Part shown: positions 15,301 to 27,300 of the stretch, one piece after another | Layout of the letters: every line of letters starts with the position of its first letter | Position numbering within the stretch: position 1 is the first letter of the stretch | Assembly: GCA_000226015.1 (NCBI GenBank) | Contig: JH154014.1 | Span: forward strand, 27,622 to 86,927 | Reading direction: 5' to 3' | DNA length: 59,306 nucleotides | Source: Mnemiopsis leidyi | Lineage: Eukaryota; Ctenophora; Tentaculata; Lobata; Bolinopsidae | The notes under the pieces: model-generated | What the model was told of the DNA's origin: nothing | The model's input: only the letters and a program-made list of their open reading frames with translations | Databases searched by the model: none | Position numbers and translations under genes: made by a program

Positions 15301-18300
15301 AGAGAAGGTTGGTGTCTTGACCACATTTGGAAACTTAACATAAGAACTCATATTTGTCAAGAAGAAACATATTTCAAACTTACCATTGTTGACGTGATTG
15401 CTTTGTGTAGAGTTAGGTACAGTGTTGTAGTGAACAGGGAGGTTAGCATACGCATGTTCGCTCGTCTGCGTCCCGTTACCATGGTTACCATGGTTACCAT
15501 GGTTACCGAGACTACCGTTCGTAGATGCAGGTTTAACACTCCCGTTATACGACTTGCTGGACGGTTTCTGAGGGGGTGGACCAAACGAAGCCAGCTCCAC
15601 GTAGTTTGTCTTGAGATTCTCTGTAGACTTGTGTAGGTTGGAGATCTTGTCAGCAGAGCGGTGGTTACGTTTCTTGTATTCTGAGGAGGGTCCCAGGACG
15701 GAGTCACTGCGGTATCCGCTCGCTACTCGCTGTGATTTTACACTCTGAGGAGGGGTTGGGTGTTAGTATAGGGACAGGGAGGGGTAATGAGTAGGTATGA
15801 GAACGGGTGTAAGAAGATGTTAGAAGGGAGCCTTAGTAGGGCCAGGGAGGGGTGTTCGTAGACGTGGTGTAAATAAAGGGGAGGTCGTCAAGTAATTTCT
15901 AGAATGCATCACACGAAATAAAATCCAAAAATAAACTATCCCGCTACCCAGCTTTAACTTTTAGAAGCTTAGTTGTCTCAAAAGCGAACGGTACACAAGC
16001 AACAGATATAACTTGATGCCTATGTGTGGTGCTTATGTGATGTATATGTGATGCTTATGTGTGGTGCTTAAGTAGTGAAAGTCTTAATTCGAACCTTGGC
16101 CTGGTCAACCCATATTTCAACTTCCTTGTGAATATCTTGCGAAGTGAAACTCAAACTTTTCGTTCTGTTCCTTAGCAACCTCATGACAAAACGTGATTCG
16201 CACGTGGCCGAGGCACGTGATCAAGGAAAGTCTTGACTGTAACACAGAAATAGAAATAGTTGGTGAAACTGATAGACAAGGTGCTAGATCTAATCATATC
16301 AAAACATCTCAAACATAGACGGCCGTATCTTTAAATTGAGTAAAAATAAATACATGTGATAAAACTTATCGATATCACCATATTTCGATTTCATGGTTGA
16401 CAATTTTCGAATCTAGGTGTCAAATAACTTAAAACGCCTGGCCAAATTTCAAAGGTGATGGTATGTGGCAAAGTAAAAATATTCAAACTAGGGTAAACAT
16501 GGAGACGACAAAGCTTCATTCACACAATGCAGGCTGTTTCTACCATCTGCAACAGTGACAGTCCTCATATCAACCAATCCCTGCGGCCATAGCAACCCAC
16601 GTGGTTGTTTGTAACCAATGGAAACATGGGTAAAACCCACGAGGTCTGCAAAGAGGTAACTACTGACGTTTTCATTTCCTCATATATACAACTGGAGTTA
16701 ATAAACGAGAGCCAGCTAGGTAGCTAGTTAGTGATCGCTCTGCGGAGAGCAGCTGTGTCTGGGGTTCTAGAACAGTCGCGGACCAATAGTAGGACAGTTT
16801 GGAGGGATATTGGCCAATCACAGGCTGGCAGTTCCTGGGATATGGATCTATCGGTGGATAAGTGGGTGACCACTGACTAGTTCCTATAATACAAGTCGGA
16901 GTCCAGTAGGAATAAGTAAACGGTTTAATAAAGCGATATAGAGGGGCGGTTATTAGTACCAGATGGCTAGGTCAAGATATAGAGGACACATAGAAGAGAC
17001 ACAGAAGAGATACAGAAGAGATACAAAAGAGATACAAAAGAGATATGGTGCGAATAGTTTACATTGAGGTGAAGATAGATTAAAAAAGTTATTTCTTTTT
17101 CCCATCAATAAGTTTATTATTTACAGTGAGTTGCAGGGGTAATCATATTACCACGTTAAAACTATGCCGTCCTCACTAACCACGGCCGGGGAGCGGTTAA
17201 GAAAGTACTCAACGGTAAAATGCAGGATGTACAGCTTGCTACATGTGACACGTACAAAACCGGGGCTTCTAGCCCCGCCCTTCTGTCTTCCGGGAAGAGG
17301 TGTGCACCTTACGGCTTACATACTGCAATCATATTTTACATTATTTTGATATTGAAAGTTTTGTAATATTCTATTGGAAACTTCAAGATGAAGCAGTCAA
17401 AATTTTACTGTTCAAAAAGAAATATCGAGCAGGCTTTGCCTAGCATAGGATGGAGAAATTCAACTTTTTGAAGGTTTGATGAGCTTGAATTTTTTTAAGT
17501 GGTTTTCACTGAAAATTCCTGCCCTATCCTTCAACTTACTGTCAGAGATAAATGTAATGAAAACTTACTGCACTACTGCAGAAGGGACGTTGTTCTCACG
17601 CTTACCCTGAAACCTTGACAACCAAATCAAGTTTTAACCAATAGAAGCCCTGTGTTAAAGTCATGTGACACAGATCGATTTCCGGCAAATAATAGCACAC
17701 GGATGGACAGATTTGTGAAATCTAACAATAATTACCAATTTCTCTGTACTCCAATTAATTGACAAACAATGAACTGTCGAGTAATCACCTTCCTTACAGG
17801 CTCCACTTTTAGCAGATATACCTTACAGAAGTATACCTTACACAAGCATATACCGTGCAGGTGTCAACTCTAGAACAATAGGTGTAAAAACTGACGAACC
17901 AAGCAAGAATTATCACTACTACACATACGTAAAGGTGTTGGTCGGGTCCAGATCAGCCGTTTAAAAGTGCTAAAAGCATGCACTACCATGTGTGAAATGA
18001 AGTTATTCCTGGCGATGACGAGCAATACATAGTCTTACAATTTTTCAGTGGTAACATAGCATAAGAGATGGGCAGTTAAACGACACAAGTTAAAACTTTG
18101 ATATTAGACAGACATTATTCAGTATATACATGGGTGCTGTATCCGTTTTACGGATACAATGTTATTAAGTAACCCCCAAGGCATACCTCAAGACCTCATC
18201 AAACTAATCTTGAAAAATTCAAGAAAGGCTCTCAAATTAATCTAGCCGCCCTACCCCTCCTGCAACCCAAAAGCCCGTCCACCTCCCGTACTAACCTTGA

Positions 18301-21300
18301 GTGCGTTAGTAAGTCTGGTTTCATTCTCCCGGACGATGTTGACGGCCCCGACCCTGAGCTGCTGCTCTGTAGTCTCGCAGTCACCACAGTGTCCGGTACC
18401 GTTACTTCCCGTCACCCATTCCGGGGACGTTTGCGGAGGGAGAGCTAGCTTGTCTTGTACTCGTCCTTTGTAGAAACCAGCCTGCAAAAGGAGGGGTTAG
18501 GGGACCGCTTGGATGTAAAAAGCTCTGTCAAATAATTTGTGCTGAAAATAGAAAATTGATAAACTCTCTTCTTTAGCGTGTTTTTATATCTGGCGCTTCT
18601 GGTTAGTGTTAGTAAGTTTGTTAAATTAAACCTAATCAACAGAGCAGGTCTTATACGAATAATAACAAGCCTGATCCAATAAGACACAGACTATGATATA
18701 GTCTAATATTCGTAAACAGGAAACAGCCGGACTAGCTATCACAAAATTAGGATTTCTAGATAATTTCAGTCGGTCTAGACCTTCAATTTCAAAGCTAAAA
18801 CTATATCATTACCCCCTATCTTTCGTCCGGAAACTTAGTCGGATATGGTGGTCTATAAAGATCAAATCGCTCGGGTCGATTACCGGGATTACGAAATTCG
18901 ATTAGGGGAGAAATTTGTTACATCGCACACATTTTCTTGTGTCGAAACTTCCCTACCACATCGCACACATTTTCTTGTGTCGAAAATTCCCTACCACATC
19001 GCACACATTTTCTTGTGTCGAAACTTCCCTACCACATCGCACATATTTTCTTGAGTGGGAACTTCCCTACCACATCGCACACATTTTCTTGTGTCGAAAC
19101 TTCCCTACCACGTCGCACACATTTTGTTGTGTCGAAACTTCCCTGCCACATCGCACACATTTTCTTGTGTCGAAACTTCCCTACCACATCGCACATATTT
19201 TCTTGTTTGGGAATGTTCCTACCACAGACGGTATTAGGGCCTATAAAACGATCAAGATCACGTGCAGGGTTAGCTTCGAGGGCCTATGCGGCGGAACTCT
19301 ATCTAAAAATTAGTGTTAGAGTGCGAGTTCATACCAGTTAGCACTTCAGTTAGCACTTCAGTTAGCACTTCAGTTAGCACTAAGTGAACGTGGGAACTAG
19401 TTACTTTTGTTAAGTATTTGCTATGTTCAGGATATACTACACAGTACCCTACCAACAGAACCTTACGAGACCTACTAAACTGTCTATTCTAACAGTTAGC
19501 GCCTTCAGATGTGATAGAAACCGCAGCTAATTTTAGTGTGAAACCTGCTGAGTGATGTGTGAACCGGTTATCCGTGGGAAAGTTCGCCTCACAGTTGTAT
19601 CACAGATGTGTTAACCGTCCATTTAATTTACAAAGTTTGCAAAAAAACTTAAGATTTTACAAACTTGAATTACCTGGTAATACTGAGGATTTTACAAACT
19701 TGAATTTACCTGGTAATACTGAGGATTTTACAAAATTGAATTTACCTGGTAATACTGAGGATTTTACAAAATTGAATTTACCTGGTAATACTGAGGATTT
19801 TACAAACTTTAATTTACCTGGTAATACTGAGGATTTTACAACTTGTATTTACCTGGTAATACTGAGGATTTTACAAACTTTAATTTACCTGGTAATACTG
19901 AGGATTTTACAAACTTGAATTTACCTGGTAATACTGAGGAGCTAACCGATCAACTGATACAGAGTAAAACATAGGCATGACAGCGGGAAATTTTCAGGGT
20001 TTTTATTTCGTCATTTCTGGAAACTAGTTTTAATAAACTTCCGATCAGATACTCATATTGCTGATAGAAAACGTGCAACGGTAAAGATAACCAACACAAC
20101 GGAAATTAAAGGACCGATTTGGCGTCACTGAAGGCTCACTTTTTGAATAGAAGTGCACTACTGAAAGTTGTAAGAAGTTGTGTGGGAGTGACTAACAACA
20201 GAATAGCAACAAGTATAACGGCCTTCTTTGATAAACATTGTTAAACATTTAGAATTTGATGGTGAACAGTTTAAACTGAGTTGGTCATTTAGTAGCTATG
20301 TAAAAAGCGCGGCACAGCTATCAATCAAGAATCAAGATGTAGATAACTTTGAGTTAAGGTGTAGTTTAGCTTGATTGTGTTCGTAAAAATTTACCACAAG
20401 CAAGGACAAGTCAACAAAGATCGTTGCAAGGAACAATAAATACTGCAATGGAATTAACATCTGCACTTTTAGCTACTGTTCTAAATTTCTAGTCATGAAG
20501 ATGACGACTAAGCAGCTGAATTACGGCAGTTTGAATTCAAGGTGGCTTGCTCAACAAGAATGATATTAAATGTCTTTTACTAAAATAATTTGTCTGAAAA
20601 GAGAACGCAATTGTGCCAGTCAGAGAGTTACCATTATAATCATTAACTGTGTGGCTAACAGATTGACAAGCCACTCAACTAAAGAAAAGTACTGGATGAG
20701 GGTTTGTAGTCACTAGTCATACAACAGGGACACAGCTGATACAAGCAGCCCAAATCTCAATTACCAATCTCGACATATCATTTCTAACTCCAACAACAAG
20801 TCCTCCATATCTTAACCAACACATTCAGCTGTAGATCAAATACTTAACTACAAACGACTCTGTGCAGTGTGCGACCAACTACATCACTGACATTTTATGT
20901 AAATAGTGTTCCCTGCCGAACATAAAACAATCGGCTAACGGCTGTAAAGCTGATGCAAACAAAAGACTGCACAATGACTAGATACCTCGGAAATAGACAA
21001 CATGGCTGAGCTAAGACAGAAAACTGGGGGATAAGGATCGCTACCGGGAAATTTCTGGGTAACAATAGCAAGATTTTAGAATATAACGCTAAAGATAGAA
21101 TATTAATATCAAGTATGCGTCTTATCAGACCCTTCAAACCGCAGCACCTACTGGATCCAGCAAGCATTAGTGAGCCCAATTAGCCCCTGAAGACCTCTTT
21201 AGAGCCCATCACTTGCAATCGGATAGACCCTCTCCAGCCAATCAGATATAGGAAATTATATCACGTGACGGTATGTGAACCAATCAGGATGGAGATCTGA

Positions 21301-24300
21301 GTGCAGATTTGTGAGGGCTCATTAACAGAAAATCTCGGGTAATCTACATGCGCCTTAATGAGGGTAAGAGGATATGAGAAAAAAGGAATGACAATGATTA
21401 AGAGGAGATATCGGATATGGAAACCATGTGGGACCAGATTATAGAGATAAGGGAACAATCAGGGATTGCAAACCTCTGGATTAATTTCCATGCATTATTG
21501 AGAGATGTGTATTTGGTGAAAACCAAGAAATCAACATTTAAAGAATTTGGATTAGGAGATTTAAGCTTGATAGAAAAATGTTTAAAAGTAGAACTTTATG
21601 GAGCGAACACTTCTAGATCCCACGAATATTAGGGACAGCACGTAAAGGAGAAGACGAAGGAGTGAACATGGAAGTAAATCGTTATTGACTATCTCTCTCT
21701 ATCAGCCATGGGTATATTGACAGCAACCACACCTTGTAGTAGAGGTGGAAGTTGTTTTTACCATATAAGGTCATTGGGTGGACCGACTTTACCATATATG
21801 GTGATGAGCACTACCAAATATGGTGTAATTACCGGAAGTGGAGACAGCGAGGTGCATGCAGCCCCTGCCCTCATCTAGGATGTGGGTGCCGTCCTTACTT
21901 GCACCTTGGTCTATTTAAATGTACTACCACCATGTTTACCAGGCCAACTTTCAAATACATTCAAGCTCTAGGAGCTCAATCATAACAGCTTTCTGATACA
22001 ATAATGTCGATTGGATTGGTGGGGAAGATGGATAGAAAATATATCTTCACAAAAATAACCAAAATAGGTGGACATTTCCGATATCTCCACAGAACAAAGG
22101 TTCCCTTTACCTCCGGAGATATTGACAATAGATAATATCTCTCCAGGTCCCCGGTAACAGTTGGTTTCCCGGATATACTGCCGAGTACACGCGGTGGGTC
22201 GAGGTTGGCGGGAAAGTTTCCCTCCGAGATATAAACTCCCGCTGCACCAGGTCATATCCGGGACTTTTGTACCACCAGCAGCTTTACAAGGAGCTGGCAC
22301 GGTGCCATATATTGTTTTATAGGATAGTTGGAACGTTGCCAGAAACTGTGAAGTTACCGAGATAGTTCCACGTCGGCAAGAGAAGTATATCTATCAGGAT
22401 GTTTATTTTTTTCATAAACTTTGAAAAAGTCTCAAAGCATTACAAAAAGTACTAGAACAGAATTTCTAGAAAGTACTAGAAGAGGATAGTAAAGAGATAT
22501 GTTGAGAGAGGACGAAAAAAGGTTGTGCGAGGAGTGACGGTACAGAAATACAAAGTTTACATTCGGTTTGAAGTACCGGATCTGAACAAAAGTCTACTAC
22601 AAAAGTCTAACGGTTTAAATACAAAGTGTCAACTCATCATCAGTAAATACACAGGGGCATTTTAAAAACCGACTTTGAATTGCTAGTTTACAGGGCACTG
22701 GGTGTTTCAGAGTGAAGGAAAAGTGATGAGGAATTACAGAGTTGCATTATCTGACAAGGTTATGAGGAATTGCATGGTTGTTTTCTTAACCAAGGAACAA
22801 GCGATAAGGAACTGCAAAATTGTATCACGGAACAAGTGTATGATAATAGAACAGGGTATACTGTATGATGAGTTCGAGTACGTTTATTAACTAAGTAACT
22901 AAGCAAATTGTTAAAAGCCAAATGCAAACGCGATTTAAAACTTTAAATGTAAGGGTCGGTGTTTAAAATTTGTTTATGAGCTCACCAAACACCAAAAAGA
23001 AATCACATCAACACTTTAACTCCTTAAACTTCCCTCTACCGCAAACTGCCAAAAATCGTTGAGTTTTTATATTCGCTATGCGATCTGTTTCTAAGTTGAG
23101 TCTTCTACAATCCAATGTTAGATTTACCGTTTCAAATAAATATGATCCAAAATTACCGCTAATAGCAGAAAGTTACTCTAAAAACCAGACGTTACACGGC
23201 TGATAGAAACTGAAACTGAATAAAGGGAGGTCCCGGATCTGGTGGTAATAACTTAATTAAATCAATAAACAAATGGGTTTTGCACGTTCAAATATCGGAA
23301 TTCTCACGGTAGTGCAACTTGAAACATCAACACATGAGCAGTTTGAGCTATAACAGAGAGGTTTTCAAAGTAACATTTAGTGGCATGTTCGTTTTTCTAG
23401 GTCTTTCATCATAAGGCTGTTAAAGTACTTGATTTATCATGTCTTCCGTGGAAATGCAGTCGGAATTCTACGAACGGCTTTAATTTAAGTGCTAAAGTTC
23501 TTCTTCCATGACAGAGCTGACTTTTGAATGAGAGTTTGGAACGATGACAAGATAGCGGTTACCATGGTTACAGCTGCTGCTCAGATGCCTGGTAACTCAA
23601 TAACAACCTCGACAAGGGTAGTTCAGAGTTAGACCATGGTTTTGGATTGCAGGAGATAAGGATCAGTAGAGTTCGGGAAGTCTTCCTGATCAAAGTAAGT
23701 TTATCTGATCTTGGTTACCTGATCTTGGTTAGTCCACTTGATCTATGTCAATTTTCTCAATCTATCTTTATCTACCTAACTTTATTCATACGTAAATCAT
23801 TTATTTTACATGTAATGCACCAGCCTCAAAGTTTTATGTTTCACGCTATGTTCTTACTTATTTTTAAAATATTTTGTACGGACAGCCTGCTAAATTCAAA
23901 GAATGACATGGGCGGCTTCATAGATTCATCAATTCTACATACTACATTTATCCGACATTTTCAAATATTCAAATCTGCACTCCGATTGGTCGCTGGTTTG
24001 AACGCTGTACCGTGATTGGCTACCGTGATGCATGTCAGCAACTCTAGGAAGATGGCATACACCAAGGTTGTATGCCACAATACCACGTGATAGAATCTAC
24101 TGGACTGCCAAGCAGTAAGGTGACGTCACGTGCGTTACCATGGCAACATGTGATCTGAGGGTCACGTGATTTTCAATTATAGTAGTTGAAGTGTACATCC
24201 CCTTTGGTAGTGCTAGCTGGGGGAAACAATAACTTTCAGCGGTGTACTTACACACATGAACCCACCAGGTGGGTTAACAGTTTTGGGGAGTATTTTCAGA

Positions 24301-27300
24301 ACAGACGTAGACCAGCTGAACCCCCCTCAGGGAGCCCAAGAGCCTCACTGAATTGGGAATGTCCGAGTTTTTGTTAGTCTAGAGGTTCTTATAAAGTGAT
24401 TAGCTATAAAAAGAAGGGGGTAAAAGAGTATCTAACATAAAAGAGGGATCTTTCTAAAATCACGGAAAATCTGGGAAACTGTCAACTATTGAATAACGTC
24501 ACTTTTAACAGTTGAACTAAATTAGCAGCAGCACTGTGGTTATTGAAATATAAAACAGAAAGCTCAATAGTCAATACTGATAATCATCTACAAGTTCGCA
24601 ACTTACCCTGTTTTCAGAAGGAGGTGGAGAAGTAAGGTGAGGGGAAGTAGGACTGGAGTAGTTATTGCTGGTCGTGCTGGCTGAGTCCTCCTGAGAGGAA
24701 GCCTGCTGTACGACCCCTCCACCAGGGTCCCCTCTACCAGGATTCGGTCCAAACGGCGAGGAGTGTAGAGGCCAGGTCCCCAAATCCTCCTTGTAAGGGT
24801 TGAAGTGATGTCTGGCATCGTGTTGATCCCGAGCTAGAGACTCGTAAGAACTGGGCGAGTAACTCCCGGCTTCTCTTTGTGTGTCCGACATGATCCTCCT
24901 CTGAGGGTGACTGTCTGTTTCGGATATGTTATTGGAGGAACTCTGGGAGATTGAGTCTGAGGTGTAGAGTTTGGTTGGCTGATCACGTGAGGGTTCGGCG
25001 GAGGGATGGTCACGTGATCCAGGTTCGGCTGAGTAGTCGTATGTGATTTTACTGGGAGCTTGAGGTCGGGACGACGAGGAGCGGGAGGTTTTAGAGGTAG
25101 ATTCGCTTTCTGCGCGGGAATTGGGGCGGGAACTGTGCCTTGAGTCAGGCCCAGAATTATAGCCGGACTTCTTATTTGATCTGCTGTCCGGGCCGGAATT
25201 GTAACCGGACTTTTTGTTTGATCTGGAATCTGGTCCAGAATTGTAACCAGACTTTTTGTTTGATCTGGAGTCTGATCGGGAGGTGTAATCGGGTTTTACC
25301 CCAACTTGAGATTCTTGAACGGCGTTTGGGTCTAATTTCCTACCAGAGCGATTATCAGGGCCAGAATTATAGCCGGATTTCCTTCCAGTGCGATTGTCAG
25401 GACCAGAATTATAGCCGGATTTTCTGCCGGAACGAGAGTCTGGTCCAGAATGATATCCAGATCGCCTTGGCGTCTCCTGATAATTTCTTCGATCCGATCG
25501 CCCAAAATCAGAACTTTTTGATTTTCTGACACGATAGTCATTGTTGAGACTAAGAGCATTTCTTGACTGATAAGAAGTTCTATCCTGGGGGCGCATATCA
25601 GCACTAGAAAACGAAACTGACGACTTTTTATTAGAACCAGCAGAACTTCTATTGTTACTCGAAACAGAGGAAATCTTAGTTAAACTGGTGCGGGAGGAGG
25701 ACAAACTCTTCAAGCTAGGATCCCGAGCATCCTGACTGGGCATGGTATTCTCGCAATCAATCCCCGACAACGAAGCTAACAAATCATCAAACTGTTTCTG
25801 AGATTCCTCAAATCCTTGTCTGATATTCTGTTTCATATCTACATCGGTCCTTCTTCAGCTGAATGTGCGGTGTAAAAACTAACAATACGACTTATCTTAC
25901 AACGTTATGTTATGTCTACAACTAGAGTAAATCCGAGTGTGACTTAACTATGTTGAGGTCACGAAGGACACGAACAATGGCGATGGTGCGACTTAACGAA
26001 ATTCTAACAAGGTATTCAATGTCAAGCAGACGAGATGTATTGTATCTAATGTTGTGCCTGGAGTTTAAAGTCGTGCAAGGGCAGCCGTGATCAGCTTGAT
26101 GCGTGGGAAAATCATGAGCAGCCTGTTCGGGGTTACTTCCTACAGCTTATTTTTGGGAATTTTCCAAGATATTTACTAACTTCACTTAAAACTAAATCAA
26201 CTGGACGGTAATTTCGAAATCAACAACTTGTAGCAAACAATCGGGGCGAATTTCGGAATTTTCAGAAGTTCTAATTTACTGATAAAAAATTCGGAAATCC
26301 GGACGGACAGAGAAGAAATAGCGCCAAAACCCGAACAAAACAAAACAGAAACAGCGCGAAAACCCGAACAAAACAAAACAGAAACAGCCCGGAAACAAGA
26401 AAGAGGTAATGTGTCAACTAAACTTTACAGACAGAGTCAAACAAGCCCCATCACCAAAATGAGACTCATGACGTGTTACCAGGCAACCCCCAATTAGACT
26501 GTATATAAAAACTCTCTCTCCCTCCCCGTATTTCGCGCTAATGTTTTACGAAACGTTAAGAGCCGGAATATCGTCGGTATGAAGGGGGAAATACCGAGGA
26601 TATGTTGGCAGTGTTTGGGAGGCAGGGAAAACGATGGGACAGTCTTAAGTCACGGTTTCATGAGAAACAAAGTATGGCCAGGGCAAGTAGCGGCAAGATG
26701 GTGAAACGGGCGAAACGGCTATCGGGCGGCGGGCAAATCGGAGGCCGGGCGGCGGGGGTGGAGGTTAGCGAGGAACTATGCAGAGAAGCCAGACTGAGCA
26801 AGGAAAGAGATGAAGGTACCAGTATGAACAAACATGTGGAGTGAGTGTGAACAATGCTCTGAGAGCATGCAGCCCCACATATTCATTACTATAGACGATA
26901 GAATACCAAGGACAACGGGGAGAAATTAAAGACAAAGAAAGGGATCAAGGTAAGAAATGGAGAACCAGGGAGGTAAGCAGTAAGCAGTAGGCACCAGGTA
27001 CCAACCACCTACTAAGAAGAATCCTTCAACTGTGGAGAAATATTGTAGAAATTTAAGTGCAACTCGTTTAAATCGCATGGAGGGGCAGATTAAATTTTTC
27101 CCAAAAACGGTCGACTGACAGAGGAGATTGAAGTTGTAAGAACTAAGACGTAAACGAACGAAATGTTTCGAGAGAAAAGAGACAAGGAGAGTAGCAGAGA
27201 GGCAGTGCTAGAAAGAGAGCGGGCAGTGCTGAGCTGCTGTCCTGGTGCTAGAAATTCAATACTACCACGGTGCACCACCAACACAGCTCGCAGCCACCTG

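Larger units (their letters stand above)
18482..24606. other. KIF26 intron between the alternative first exon and exon 3
   Basis: Contains three minisatellites (18,905-19,940), the triple CArG site and one Cys-rich candidate exon. The remainder (19,941-21,700; 22,300-23,990) shows nothing recognisable. Confidence 0.7.

Noticed and set aside
18845-19341. Four overlapping His/Thr/Phe-rich ORFs
   Set aside because: 38-bp minisatellite read in all frames, antisense in an intron.
19559-19918. ORF with LPGNTEDFTNLN repeats
   Set aside because: 36-bp units keep the frame open, but a 35-bp copy breaks it, there are no splice or start features, and it lies antisense in an intron.
21417-21632. 71-codon plus-strand ORF (METMWDQIIEIREQ...)
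   Set aside because: It looks protein-like but lies antisense in an intron without promoter, splice or homology support.
25140-25529. 129-codon plus-strand ORF opposite the alternative first exon
   Set aside because: Shadow of the repeat-rich minus-strand exon; low-complexity and without signals.
24607-25836. Reading this exon as an internal coding exon between exons 2 and 3
   Set aside because: Exon 2 exits in phase 0, and no acceptor before 25,836 enters in phase 0 without a stop.
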